A stretch of 64,000 nt of DNA, from contig JAPTHN010000015.1 of NCBI GenBank assembly GCA_026936325.1, positions 1,964,153 through 2,028,152 on the forward strand. Direction: 5' to 3'. This stretch comes from Platynereis dumerilii (lineage: Eukaryota; Annelida; Polychaeta; Phyllodocida; Nereididae). Shown one piece after another: positions 27,601 to 42,600 of this stretch (the first letter of the stretch is position 1; each line of letters starts with the position of its first letter). The notes beneath the pieces were generated by a model, which was given only the letters and a program-made list of their open reading frames with translations, was not told the DNA's origin and ran no database searches. The translations under genes and the position numbers were made by a program.

Positions 27601-30600
27601 AATAATAAAAACTTCCAATGTAATGTTCTATGGCACTTTGGCAGGGTTGGGAAAGTCGAAGTGTGATTTACTGCAGAGTTGGTGAGCCAAATTGAATTTG
27701 TAACTACATAATCTACACGATCTACTAAACTGTATGAAGTTATTCATACGAATACATTTCTGAAATGTGCCTCTCCGACTGGCAAAAGTATTTTAAAATG
27801 TTGCACTCACAAAATGATGTCACTGAAGTCTATAATCAACAGAGTTATATGATTGTCCTTCAACCAGATAATTATTACGTTCCCCAAATAATATTGCCAA
27901 TATTTTACAGTAAGTTACAAATGCCAGCATGGGTGGGCATTATGAAGAAATGAAGATCCCAAACAAATGTGAGATAAAAGATGTTCTTTCTCCGTTAATT
28001 GTTTCAGATGGTAGAACTTTATGATAACCAGGAAGAATTCTTGAATCATTTCATCGTAACAGTTTAATAGGTAGAGTCAACTGGACCAATGACTAGTATC
28101 AATGTTATAAAACATTTCAACTTGATTTTTTCATTTTCTTCATCTTCATTGTTTACTTCAACCTGTCCAAAAAAAGCTACTGTTTCTTTATGTATAATTT
28201 ATCGAATTTTTACAACAAAAGTGAATACAAGAAGAGGACACGGACCCCTTCCAGAGACTTCTCTATATCTGATATTGTGTGTAGTCTGTAGCAGGAGACT
28301 ACAAAAATCCATTTTCGCGTAAGTTGAATCCTCCTCTAAAGCCCTTACCCTTTTAATAGCCCTAGCAAGATCTTCTGTAGGTTCTCTTGACTTGTGGGCA
28401 GCCATAGCAGTGGCCATTGCATCTGCCATCAGACTGGAGGCCAAGTTGAGCTGACTCCTCTTCTGCATCCCAGATTCAGTGTTGATGAAATTCAACAGAG
28501 TCAGGTTGGTCCTCAAGTCCAGCAAGGCCTCTGTGGCTATGTCTTCTGAAGCCTGAATTTGTAAGGAAGAAGGATGGTAACGCTGTTTTTGTGTAGATTA
28601 GTGGATATCTATGTCGGTATGGTACGTAAAGAGACTATACCCATTAGGGTGGTCCACATTCCAATGGGAAAAATCAAATCTCCTAAAACGCCAAATTTGA
28701 AAGTGGAAATTGATGACCACATAAGTAAAACAAACACATGCAAAATTTCAACCAAATCGGTTAATATTTAGAGGTGGCACAAAGCCCTAGAAGTTTATAA
28801 TGTAATTCCTCATTCGCGCAACTGAAAAATTGGTCCAATTCCCAGATCTTTCTCAGAAGTGAATATTTTTTCCTGATTTTTTAGTACATTGTAAAATTGG
28901 CATGGCAAAGTAATATCTGGGGGTGGTCTTTTATTTATTGTTCATAGTAAGTGAAATATTTGCCTTTTTTTATGAAAAAAGGCTTGATAATTAACCTATG
29001 TAAATCTCTGTTGACCTGCTATGAAGCTTTATAAGTCAGACAGAATATCAGGACAGCATTGGGCATCCTGTGCATACTAACAAAAAGGATACTTGATCAA
29101 AATAATACGCTGTTATAGCAAGATTTGCAAATATCGATGATTTTGAGGTCTGCCGATGGGCAATTCAATGTTAAACTTCAACTGCTTTGTGCCACCTCTA
29201 AATATCAATTGATTTTGCTGAAATTTTTACACAATATCTTCTATCCATATGACATCACAATTCAAGTTTCAAATCCGAGAAATTCAGAAGAAAGTGTTTT
29301 TGGACCACCCTAATACCCATAAAATGGCATGCATGCAACAATTACTTAGTTTATACAAATTGGCTTCAAGGTAATACATATCACATACATGTGCGTATCT
29401 GCAGACCGACACAAAAAGCATAAATTTTGGTTTTCTAATGTACCAATGCATCATATTTGTTATTTCAAGGTCAGCACACCTACAGTTGAGGGAGGAGCAA
29501 AAGGGAAGAACTCAGAGACAGATGATTTTATTACTTGTCAGATACTAATCCTAAAAGAATAAATTGTGTATAGATGCTTTTTCTCAGTGGAATTATTTCA
29601 CATCCAAGTAAGACATACAAATATCAAGCTTGCTGACAGGATGCCATTAACTTTTTTTATCAAGGTGGTTTCAGGTGCAGTCTAAATATATGATGGGGGA
29701 AATATACACAGCAATTCAATCCAAACAGCAATGATTCATATTTCCTCTGAGGTTCAAACGCAGATTGAAGTAAACAATTGCATGAAACAAAGTTACTTTA
29801 TTTATAAATACTGTTATTTTTCTTTCATTATTTTTTTTTCAGGATCCATCTAACACATTGCATTAAATGTGTACTCGATTCAGCAAGGCAATAGTAAGTT
29901 TCTCATTTCATGCACATTTTATGCACATTTTAATGGCAGACTGTCTGACACTCACTGGTAACACTCACCAGATTGAGGGCCAGCCAAGAGAAGGGTGTAG
30001 CTATCACCCCAATCTTTCTGGCTTGCTTGAGCAGTTGCTGAGACCTCCTTGAAGAGATGAGAAGGAGGAAAGTTGAGATGTCCTTTTCTCTCATGTTGAC
30101 CATGATCTCTCTCAGGTCCTCTTTCTTGGCTCCCATCGCCACTTTGTAGAACTTGAGGTCCGCCTTCGACTGCTCCACAAGGGCATTGATCACTCCGGAG
30201 TCTGAGCAAACAAAAAGGGAAACGCGATGAAGAACTTTCGAAAGTAGAACTACACTCTAAACAATTTCAGACAAAATTGGTTTTTTAGATTCAAAACGGT
30301 TTTTTGAACAACCAAATTTCAATGCAAAAAACAAACATGGATTTTTTTTTAAGTAGTGTAGAAGAAGAGGGTTAAAAGTCTCTCCATTGTCAAAGTCTAA
30401 TCACTCTTGGCTGTGCACACCAACAGCTTCTATAAAATCGAAATGATTAAAAAAACCAATGTTAGGAAGTTTTCGATACATTTCAGACAAACACAATGTG
30501 GAAAGAATTGAGCAAGTGCCACATTAACCGATGCGCTTGCCAGACACACAAGTTTGCTTTTCCTCCAAGCCAATACTCAGTAAAATTTTCATTAGTCTTG

Positions 30601-33600
30601 AGTGCTTACATGCAAACATTTGAATATTTGAAGATGGTAAATACCTATCAGCAAGACAAGACAATAGGAACCATTGCATAGTATCTATAGAAACTGAGCG
30701 TCACTAAGGTCATCATGTAGTCTTGCAAATCAGCAAAATTTATAACCAGAGCATTTTTATTGACAAATGTCTCTGTATACTATACATGTACATAGCAATC
30801 AGAATGTTGTTGATTTGCTGATTTTAAGCTTTGTAGTCTTCTCCAACATTTTGTACTAAATTTATGAGATTTTGAATTTGATATCTTCTGGCAAACGAAG
30901 TAACTTGACCTCAACTGGTTATCTAAAACGTTTTTATAATGCTGTTGAGTAGTCAAGATTTGGTAGAACACAAACCTAGAGCTTCTTCGTAAATGACTCC
31001 CGTCATGCTCCATTGGTAGCGTTTCATGATGGCTCCCAGGGGGCGCACAATTTCCTCGGGCTTCGGAAGCAGGAAGTAGGAAACGTTCGATCCATCTCCT
31101 CCGTATAATGACGTCATCAAATATGGAATGCCCAACTTCTCTGTCACCATGGAAATGACGCTGTCATGTGACCCCACTACACAGTGTATTTGCAGAGTGT
31201 CAAATGCTGCCTTGGCTGGAATTGGAAAATTACCATTTGCCATCAGATTGATCAGACTCCAAAGTTCTGTGTTTGATTGAAATAACCACTTGGAAAAGAC
31301 AAATGGCTTCTGATATGATATCTGATATCTAATGAATCAAAGCAACCAGAAAAGACCAGAGAACATTAAGGATAATCTATGCCAAAGAGTTTATCCCACC
31401 CTGATTGGTTTATCACAACTACAACTGCATCTGGACATGTGAAGTAATGGCATGCCTATACCTATTACCTATAGATTAGTAGCCTATTCACTTCTCAACT
31501 GCTGAGAAAAAGTTGTCCACATCTAAATTTTCCACTCGAATTTAAGTTTCGAAGCTCATTTTATTTTTTTAAAGAATTAAATTGTTCAATGTTAATGTAA
31601 GTTCATACATGTCAACTAATTATAAATTGATCAGTAATATATGCCGGATGCATACTGATCCTGGGAGGTATATATGCATGTAATCATCAATAAGAAACAA
31701 ATCAGCTATCATCCTGATGATCATAGTAAGTTGCAAAATGTCTTTGAAATCAATTGCTTTAGTCTGGACAATTGTTACATTGTAATCATATCAAATAAAC
31801 ATTAATATAATCATAGACCAAGACTCACTTTCTTGTATCCTGTCATACTCCAGGTCAGCATAGGACATTGGTATCACAATAATCTTTGCAGAGTTCTTTT
31901 CCTCTATCACATATTCATAGGCCTCATTTGCATACCTCTCTTCATAATCTATCACACCTGAAAGCAATTAAAAAGAAAACATATAATTCACCATCAAATC
32001 ACTCTTTTTAAGCACTTGTCAAAAGTTAATTAAAGCTCCCCAAGTGCCTTATTCTGCAAACATTCATCAACCAAATTGGACAAAGCAATGATAAATGCCA
32101 GCAATTATGTGGTGGTTGCAGAAATTTGCCATGCCTCAGCAAATTTCCACAGGTATTTACCCAAATAGCAGAACAAATAGAGACAAGTAAGCATGGGTTA
32201 AAGAGCTATTGAATTTGAATTATTTCTACAGAACAAGTTTCAGACTTCTCAGCAATCATGAAGTTTTTGGAGAATAGGTGGAATTTCTGAAAACTGCCTT
32301 TATAATAGTCATCCTATAACTTGACAAAGGCAGTTTTCAGAAAGTACATAAGAGTTTCAGAAATTCAATCTATCTATTCTCCAAAATTGGCATGATGGCT
32401 GAGCAGTAAAAGAAACATTCAATGCACTGGTAAACAATTTAACTTTTAATGTCATCTGATTTGGCTCAGTTGCAGTTCTGGCAGACAACCTGTGTGTGCA
32501 GATTGACAGACCCAAATACCTGAGATAACCCAAATTCTGCCTCTCATCTCTTCAACCCAAGTGTTGTGGACAAATAAATATGAGGCCTTATCCTATCAGA
32601 GAGAGTGTTTAGACACATCGTTTGATCTGCTGAGTCAGCTGATACTGTTTTTGCTCTCTTAGCTAAGACTGCTAAAGGGGCGACCATTTAATTTCCAGGG
32701 GGGCCTGGAGTTTTCCTCGGAGGGAAATTATTTATTTCACGGTAACGGTGGCTGTAATTATTTATTTCAAGCATCCCAAGTCCCCGAATATTCATTCCTA
32801 AATCAAGCATCACCGTCTTAATAAAAACCCAATCAGAAATTATTTATTTCAAGACTGGCCAAAAAGAATTTATTTATTTCACCAAAACTGAGCAAGAAAT
32901 TATTTATTTAAAAAACAACTCAAAGCCCCCCCCCCCCTTGATATTAAATGGTCTCCCTAAGCTGTTGAGGAATCTACTTTTATCAAAGTGAAAGACAGCA
33001 AGAAAACACAGCCTCTTAACCTCTTAGTTTTCTTGGGAGGGAGGGAGCTGAGTGCTGACACTTTGATACCATGCCATGTAATAGAAATCTTAAGAAAAAG
33101 ATTGAACCACTTCTCAATTTTTTATCCATTAGATTAAGTTTTCCTTCTTTTTGCTAATTTTTGTCTCCAGTAGTGGCTTTTATGTGAATTTATTTCTGAT
33201 GCTGTCAAATAGTGTCTATCCAGATCCTTAGTATACATACTAAACTTTATAGTGTCTTATCTTTATTGTCTTATACTTTCTCCTGGCTTATTTTTCTTCC
33301 TTCATCTTTCTTTCTCTTCCCCTTTTTGCAAAACATCTGTCTTTCTTTCCAGTTGTAATTGTTTTGTCACTTGCTTCCTGATTACTAACATGCAACAGAA
33401 AGTAACTTCTGTCTAAACTTTCCTTTATAGTTTATATCTATGCACAATTTGAAACTATATACAAGAGCTCTAAGGACAATATCTAATAATATATAATCTA
33501 GAAAGAGGGACGTACAAGGAAAGAAACAATGTAGACAAGAAGGAGAAAGAAAGGGAGAATTAGTTGGAAAGAGGAGGCTCAAACATAATTTAAACATTTT

Positions 33601-36600
33601 TAGAACAAATTTATATACTTGGGTCATTCTCTAAATTATTGTCAAAGTGGATGCTCTGCATTTAATACATACAAATTTTATTTTTTGTCTTCAGTAATTA
33701 AATATATTGTTAGATAAGGCTCTAAAGAGAGCTACTAAATGACTGGCCAAAAACCTGAATCATTTTTAAACGGTTCTGGAGTTGACATTGAGACATTTCA
33801 ACATATGTAAAACAGGTCATGATTACCATAAAATAATTGAGGTGCTTAAAAGAGGATAAACTGGATGCTTTCCTTGGTATGTTATACATTTTTAATGAAT
33901 GACCAAGGAATAATACAGTTATTTGTAAAAAAACAACTTTCTGGTTTGACGCAAAGTGCCGGAGTTGACATTTTACCAGCTCCCGAATCAAATATATATT
34001 CTTAAATGCATCAGTATTGTATAAAAAAAATTTAATATGTTAAAAATACCTAAATAACTTTGTGAAGTTGCAAACTTAAATATATTGCACCAAAAATAAT
34101 AATTTTGGCCAGTATTTCTTACAAGCAGAATTGACTTGATAAAGTAATAGTTCTGGAGTTGACATTTGTTCTGAAGGAATTTACATAATGTTTAAGGATT
34201 CAAATTGCACCAAAAGAAGGATAAAACTGATGATATAAAATCACTAATCTGATTATTTGATAGCAAATGTTTCTTTCAATTCATCATTATTCAAATTTTA
34301 TTTAGTTTACATATTTTTTTAGGCTGAAAATTTTGTTATCGGCATTTTCTACCATTTTACCCAGGGGGCCAGTGAGGTTGACCAGACACGGGCTGCTGTA
34401 AAAGGTTGTGGGGTATGGTTGGATTCCTAAGACCCTCAGCTATCACCTCCAGGTTCACAACCTCGCCAACCGGCTGCTCAATCCCGGCAATTCAAGATGG
34501 CGTCCAAGATGGCCGCCGTTCTTTGAAATCTCTCTATCTCGGTCAATAACGATCTGATGTGAGAGTGTGATAGGTCTATTTTGGGGGTTTTGGGGTCACA
34601 GAATTCATTGAAATGCATTTCAACACTCTCCAGGCCACCTAACATCATATATTAGACACATTGGGCATTTTTGCTGAGACAATCATCAGTATACGGGACA
34701 CTGATGTTTCAGTTGCATGTATGACTTAAAATAAAATGTGTCATTTATTCATTTGCTGAAAAGTGAGTTCTGTCCAGATGGTCAGTAACAGCATTGGCCC
34801 ATAAAGTAAATATCTATCTATCAGTCTGTTATGCAACAGTATGACTGATATCATCTGACATTACAAACAACAACATGTGCTGTATGTAAAGTGGTGTTCA
34901 GATTCAGATTCAATAATGATTTTTTATTCACATAAAGCATAAATTGGTAAAAAAATACAAAATTAATGGTACTAATCAATATAGTAATATGTTGCTTTAT
35001 GTTGGTTGAACCCTTTATGACAATGCCAGTATCACTACCAAGGGGTCAACCAGACAGTTCTATAATTATTGTACACTAAAAAAACAAGTAACTCCTACAG
35101 CCATCAAGAACTTCATTGATAGCAATCTTTATTTTATAGCGGTAGGTAGACATTGACTGAGAATAATGCATGGAACTGTACTATATATCACTCTAAGACA
35201 TTTTAAACCAAGTTAGTTTCTATAAATTACCAAATGGTATTTCCACAGCCATGGTTGTTTTTGCGTAAACATTTGGTTTTTCACTCCATGTGTTACTAAA
35301 CATTTTGGTAATTCCACAAACCCTTATATAAGGACTGATATGGAAGACAAACCAAGATAGAAAGCCATTCATGGTTTTTGTGAGGGACTTTAAAATAGAG
35401 TGTATAAAGAAGTTGTGTGGTTTATGTGCAACATTGGCAATTCATTTCTGCATCTGGATAGACCTACAACATTGTCATGAAGCATCCCTGATGAACAGTT
35501 CCTGAACCTTTCATAACATGGTGTAATATATGTCAAGAAATAGGCTATTCCAAGCTTGGTGAGGCCAGACAGCCATTTGTGAATTATCAAAACAAATCTA
35601 TTGATGCCATATCCTGGAAAGGTGTTAAATAACAAAAATATGAAGCAATTAGCAACTTGCAAGTAGTGTGCTCACACTTTTTTTGCCACTGTGCACTATT
35701 ATTTACACCAACAGATACAAGTTTTGCAAATGTTTGACTTTCTACAAAGATTTCTGTCATTTGTCAGTCTTTGCAAATGTGTTGCCATGCTCTAGGATAC
35801 TGCCTCAGTCTAATTTCTGTCAATGTTCAGCTTTCTCTGTGTACCAGGTGCAGATGAAAGCTATGTTAGATGCTCACTGCAACCAATGTAACACAAACTT
35901 CGTTGCCAACATGTATTGCAAACTGTCCCTCTACCATGACTGATGAATAGTTTTATGGCTTTTATTGCAAAATTTAATCTGTATAAGATCCTGTATCAAT
36001 CCTGCAATGAGAATCTGATTTTCAACAAAGAGGTTTGTGTCTCATTGTTGGATTGGCAGTTCATATGCTGAATCATATAGAATTGATCTCTTATTTCGCT
36101 GGCTGGGGTAATGTCAGCTTTGAAATTATTCATACATTGACTGTGTGGTAACTAACACATCATTAGCTACAAAATCTACCTGCACTAACCAATTCTACAC
36201 TTATTTTAGTTGCTTGACAAGATTTATCATTACCTCTGGACCAATTTCTGTGACAACTTAACGATTGAGTCTTTCTCCAAAGTACCATATCTTTGTAAAT
36301 GTGTCATAGTATTCATTGTTATGATGCAGATCAGTTTCTTCCTGGCAGGGGACTTGACTTGGATTCAATCCATCAAGGATTCAGACTGTTGCCAACTTTA
36401 GCAAGGCTTTTGACGCCGTGCCACACCTACGACTACTCAAGTCCTTTGGAATCACTGGCAGAAACAAGAGATGGATTGCAGAGTTCCTTAAAGGCAGGCA
36501 CCAAAAGGTTGTCGTAAACGGTGAGAGCTCAGAAACCAGGGAAGTCACCTCTTGAGTGCCCCAAGGGACAGTTTTGGGACCCCTGTTATTTTTACTGTAC

Positions 36601-39600
36601 ATTAACGACACCGAGAAGGGATTATCATCACCCATGAGACTATTTGCGGATGATAGTGCCGTGTACAGAAGAATTGATGGAGAGAGCGACGCACATGCCC
36701 TCCAATTGGGCCTCTTCAAGCTCCAGGAATGGGCTGAGAAATGGCAGATGCAATTCAACGTCAAGAAGTGTAAGACTCTAACAATCACAAGGAAGACTAG
36801 AAACCGAGTCAACTTCTCATACCACATGTCAACTCTATCTATCTATCTATCTATCTATCTATCAACAGAATAGAACAAGTCCAGAGACCGTCGGTCAAGC
36901 CATCATCATCCCATCCACATAGATACCTCCATATCCAGTGTCTCCACTCAGCGGCATATCTACACAGCTGCTACCCAAGAACAATTCGGCTCTGGAACTC
37001 CCTCCCAGTCAAGATCACCAGCTCCCCGAGTCCTGATGCCTTCTCAAATAGTGTCATAAACTACATCAAAGATATGACATGGTGCAGAGTCAACAACATC
37101 TGGACACTCACCAACTTACTGCCAAACATGATTTTAATCTGCACCTTCGCAATTTTATTGTACATGGAAGACATGTCCAACGTACCTGACCGCACTTGCA
37201 CCACCCGATACGGCTGACAGCTATTTAGGGTTCAAGATTGAAGATTGAAGATAAATTAAAGGTACAGATTTTTGGGGAAATTTTGTGCCGCAAACTGCTT
37301 TGAAGGACATTTCATTCCTAAAATAGATTTTTTCTTGATATTGTGAAGATTATACATAATCCTGAAATTGGTATATTTTGCTGTACTTCGGCTTCATGAG
37401 TATTATTTCTACTGATAATTAAATTACTCAGGTAATTTTCATTATTATGAGACCATTTCAACATTTTCTAGAGACTTCAATAGATATAGTAATCAGCAAA
37501 AAGACAAAATTTACTGATGTAGTGGCCTTTTTAACAGAGGTTGTGCCTTGCAATTACAGCTACTTTTTTGCCAATCCTGTGATCCCGATGCTAGTGGCCT
37601 AGTCGCAGATGTAAAAATAGCTTATCAACATTTCACATATAAGTAAAAATGACTTTTCATTGAAATGCAGATTTTGATCATTGTGCCTTCCATTTTGGAA
37701 CACTCTTTGACAATCAATCTGTGTTCACTTTGCTCTTCAAGTGAACTACTGCAGCAACTTGTGTGTTCTATAATGTCTGAAAAATGTTGTTTGGTGTGGC
37801 TTGGCAAAGCATAGTTATCAGGAACATGAAAAAAACCACTTATTATAAAATTACATAAGATCACAGGATGTATTGTTGCAAATGATCATCCTTAAGAAAT
37901 TAGTTCTTAAACTGTTATTAAACTAAGTCAATATTTCATACCTTTTATTGTCTAGCTCGACAAATCATATGCAATCAAAACATTGCCTTCAAGTGTTCCG
38001 ATAATTATCTCAATAAAATGACCAATATGCTTTATACATGATGTAAGGTGGCCTGGAGAGTGTTGAAATGCATTTCAATGAATTCTGTGACCCCAAAAAC
38101 CCCAAAATAGACCTATCACACTCTCACATCAGATCATTATTGACCGAGATGGAGAGATTACAAGGAACGGCGGCCATCTTGGACGCCATCTTGAATTGCC
38201 GGGATTGAGCAGCCGGTTGGCAAGGTTGTGAACCTGGAGGTGATAGCTGAGGGTCTTAGGAATCCAACCATACCCCACAACCTTTTACAGCAGCCCGTGT
38301 CTGGTGGACTGAAATATTGGGCCCTGGCCCCCTGGGTATTTAGCGCTTTTCAGCATTTATTTTTAATGTTTTAACAAGGGTTATAAGCCACTTTTGGCAC
38401 AGTGATAATTTAATACATATTTTTTTGCTAATGGTTTCTGAAATATACATTTTGTTGCGTAATCATAATTTCTCCTGAACATTTTTGTGTAACATATATC
38501 AGTCAATTGTCAACTCCGGCACCAAAAGAACTTCATGCATTTAAAGTCAAGACATTTTATTTTGGCAGTAAGTTTTTAGCCAGTGAAACAATCCATGATT
38601 AAGTCTGAGATTTAATTTTTGGCTTATTAGGGTGAGTACACCATGACCAAGCATGATTTGGACTAAATTGATGTCCTATGATCCCCCAGCTCCATCATGC
38701 AGGCACTTACAATGATAAATTGCTGCTTCTTTTCATCACATTTTGAGCTATTTTTAGCCTTGTGTTGTGACGTCATCAGCATTGTTGGCTCTATGACATC
38801 ACTGAAACAATGGTGACGTCACAACAGCAGCAATAGAAGAAAATTTCTTCTTGAGCCTGTGTTGACAGCAATGTTATTCCAATGGGATTACCTCAAAACT
38901 ATAGCTGCAACATGCCAATACTTCCTAATGTTTATGAAACTGTTTGGTCAAGGTGTCAGGAACAGGAGGAGACAATTATTTTTGTCAAGAGTAAGGTATG
39001 TTTTTAATTATCAGCCAAAAACTTACTGCCAGAAAAAAATGACTTGACTATAATCAAAAATGGTAGTTGAAAAATGATAAACAAATCAATAAAGTTGCAC
39101 AATACAAGCGTTTTCTCATCTCTGCCAACAAAATTTGAGGAATCTGAATTGGTTATCTTTGTTTAAGTACATATTTAACCTGATGATGTCAAGTCCTGCA
39201 AAAACATGCGTCAACTCCGGAATTTGTCAATTTGGTGCCGGAGTTGACAGTTCTGGAGTTGACAAATTTGTATGTTTCAAGTAAAATAACAAAAAATTAA
39301 GCAACTGATAGAATAAAAAGTGTTCAGTTCACAAGTTGTACTCAAAACGGACTTGGTAGCCAAAAATAAATAAAATCAAGACATATTTTCACCCTCTGGG
39401 AACGGTTCCGGAGTTGATGCTTAATAAAAATACTCAAGATGCAGTGAAAAGTTTTTAGCGATTTGTATTGAAATAAAAAAATAAAAAATAAAAAACTAGG
39501 AGGACAATCTACTGCTATAAGGATGTTAAAATGATATTGTGAAAGAATTGTTAGTTTCAATTAAATTGTATTGATATAAGGACTCCAAACATGTTAAAAG

Positions 39601-42600
39601 TTCTGGAGTTGACATAAATGTCGCAAATGCAGTAACGGACGGAAAAACTGGCATAAATGGCTTGATAACCGTGTAATGTGGTTTTTCCATCCACAGTGCA
39701 AAAGCCAGAGTGTGATGCATGTATACCAATTTTAACTTTAAACATTTTATAGAGAAAAATGTGAGTTTTGGTCTGAGACATGTGACAACCTAGAACCAGT
39801 AACACGCAAAAAAGACCAATTTTAGGGGTAAAACAAGGAAAAAATGCAAAAAATAATTTTTTAAAAAGATTAATCCAATCATAGATTTTCATGAGAATTG
39901 TTGATTTGATACAGCATAGTTATTTTTTAGGTATTTTTAGATTTTCATGTCATACATATCAGTAACGGTAATTTGACAATAGTTTAGAGAATGACCCACT
40001 TGGAATCAAACCATTATAGAACACTTTAGATTCAGATATACCTATGATAAATATATCCATGTTTATCAAATTGTGTTTGTTTGTTAACCACAACATTATT
40101 ACATAACAAGCTTGGGAAGTATCAGGATATAAATCTCATAAATATTTGTACAACGTTCAATGTGGAATTCCACTGTAGCATCCTTTTCAATGTTGGTTCG
40201 CAGACACAAAAATTTCCAAGGATTAACACTAACTTGTTTGTCATATTTTTGAAAAAATATGTACTTGAGTATCAGGCAAACAAATGGATAGTGCATCATT
40301 GATAGATGTTTTAAGTAGCCTACATCAACTTGTGGAGAGTTGATTACTAATGATTTACTTGCTGTACATTACTGTACAGAAGTTCTTACCCCCCCCCCCC
40401 TCCAAAATAACAAAATACCACATTTTTCTTTTTCCACATTTTTTTTTCCGCCAATTCTTTTTTTTTCAATATCTTTTTCTCAATCTTTTCCCACATATTT
40501 CAGTTACAATTATTGTCTTCGAAATTTGTCTTTTAGGTCCAGGACAGTGGTGACACCTTCAACTTGAAGATAATACCTGAAATCTCTGCAGTGTCAGCAA
40601 TTCCAATGTAATTTCTTTGACATATAAGTACTTGACATACAGTTTTAGTCAAATAGGTCAAATAAGGTGATTCTACATTAAGGCTATTTCCTTGTCTTAA
40701 TTGTCTTGAAGAAGAATGACAATCGCTTCCAGGCAAAAACCTTGGTCAGTTATTCTTTGTCTGTTGAAATGTCAGGACATGAACTCAAACTAATTACTCT
40801 GACCTGGTGGTTAGCCATTTGTTTCTTTCAGCTCCAAAACTCCATAATAATATAGAGAGTGCATGCAAGCTACCATAGATGATTGCTATTATGTCGTAAA
40901 GCAATTGATAATCCATCCAATTGTAATACATTAGCTTACATTGTTTCTGCTGCTATAAGCTTTGTACACTCTATATATGGTCAGTACACCCAATGTGCAA
41001 TATATGTATGACCACTATCTCATCTCTACTGGTAATATAGGCCTACATGTGATAGTTTTGCACTGAGTGTATCTATCTATGCCCTTATCTGTCAGTCAGT
41101 TTCTTTATCGTGGGCTTTGAAGTAAGTGAAACAGTTGATGTCTTGCCACTCAATAAATTTTGAGCATCCTCAACTAAACTGCTTGTGAGAGCATGGATTC
41201 TTATCCGACGAGAAGAAAACATATGGCGCCAAAAAGCAGGATAGGCTACTTGAGGTAATTAAGTGGGACATGGATGGTTGCTAATTTTCTTTGTTTTCGA
41301 AACATTTACAAAAATAGTCAAATTCTTTGATTTATATAAGTAAGTGACCCCCTCCCCCCTCGTTCTCATTGAAAGTATATTTGCCCTGTCGGATATCATG
41401 TACCTAAAAGATACACATATATGACTTAATATGTTCTCACTTCATCAATTGAGAATCCATGCTCTCACAAGTAGTTTGGTTGGGGATATTAAGCATTAAC
41501 CCAATGGCAAAACTTTGCTGTTTCATTTAATTAAAGATTGCACTGTATTTAGCAATCATTCAGTTTACCTATCTATCTGTCTGTCTAAACTCTATAGATC
41601 TATTGGCTGCTTCAGGAAATTTTGTTTTAGAATAGACCCCAGGGATAGGCCCGGCTGTGGTGGGTTGAGGTTTTTCTATTCAGTCAAATCACAATTTCGA
41701 GTGATTTGCCCTGTCATAAAAAGTTTTAATGCATGGTGTTGCTTTCCAATGGCAGTTTTTTGGGGGTTTCTTTTGTGATTAGTTGCTAAGCATAGCATTT
41801 CACAATACAAGCTAGATTTGAAAAAAAAAGGAGGGAATCTCATATAAGGTATCCAATTTCATTCGAAGATTGACTTCTAAACACAAAGCGGTTGCCAAGA
41901 TTGAAACGTGCCAGCAATGAGCAATATATATTATGCGACAAATAGAAAATATCTATAGATAGCATCATCAGATAAGTCTGCAGAAATATATATGAAGGTT
42001 TGAATTGTAAAACCGAATTACATATCTAGAAACAATTGTCATCATGAATTCACATTGATATGGCTAACAGATTGCTAGTATACAAATTGTCACAGCCATT
42101 TTTCATGGGAAATCTAGGACATTTTTTTTGTAAAATTAAAAACACTTAAAAAAAGAGAGAAATATTGTATTGTGGGTGGTTGTTTTTTTAATTATCTGAA
42201 CCACCTATTCATGGATTTTGGCTATTTCAGGAGCACTGAAAAATAAATTTATAGTCAACAGACATCAAATAACCAAATTTGGTTCATTGTCAAATTAGAG
42301 GCACTGATTCAGTTCAATTGATTGAGTGAGATGGTTGTACAAGTTCATTGAGCTATCACAGATCAATGTTTGAAGTTATGATTTATTTGGACAATCTATA
42401 ACATTGAGCCATCATAGCTTGAAACTTGAGAACCTTCTCAGACAGCTCAAAATATTGCTTCAACATATATATCTAGAGTTTTCAAATGTTACAGTTTTGC
42501 TTCTACTGCTTCTACCATTGAGGTTTCCTAACACATTTATTGTATTAGCCTGGTCATTGAACATCAACTTTGCGCTTGATTGGGGCAAAAGTAAGTACAC

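Larger units (their letters stand above)
34359..38340. mobile_element. Inverted-repeat element with ~280-bp arms, inside family F
   Basis: Left arm 34359-34640 and right arm 38046-38340 are close inverted copies, sharing TACCCAGGGGGCCAG at the outer ends, GACACGGGCTGCTGTAAAAG, AAGATGGCGTCCAAGATGGC and GTTGAAATGCATTTCAA. The interior (3.4 kb) contains the LINE fragment. It may be a nested insertion or the inner part of the same element. Confidence 0.78.
33621..39997. mobile_element. 6.4-kb inverted-repeat element with ACTT TSD (family F)
   Basis: The termini GGGTCATTCTCTAAATTATT (left) and the inverse GGGTCATTCTCTAAACTATT (right) are flanked by ACTT at 33617-33620 and 39998-40001. Both arms carry the motif TTC(T/C)GGAGTTGACA: near 33774, 33956 and 34151 on the left, and near 38510, 39208, 39235, 39250, 39405 and 39598 on the right. 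It carries a second inverted-repeat element and a LINE fragment. No transposase frame of its own was recognised. Confidence 0.8.
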
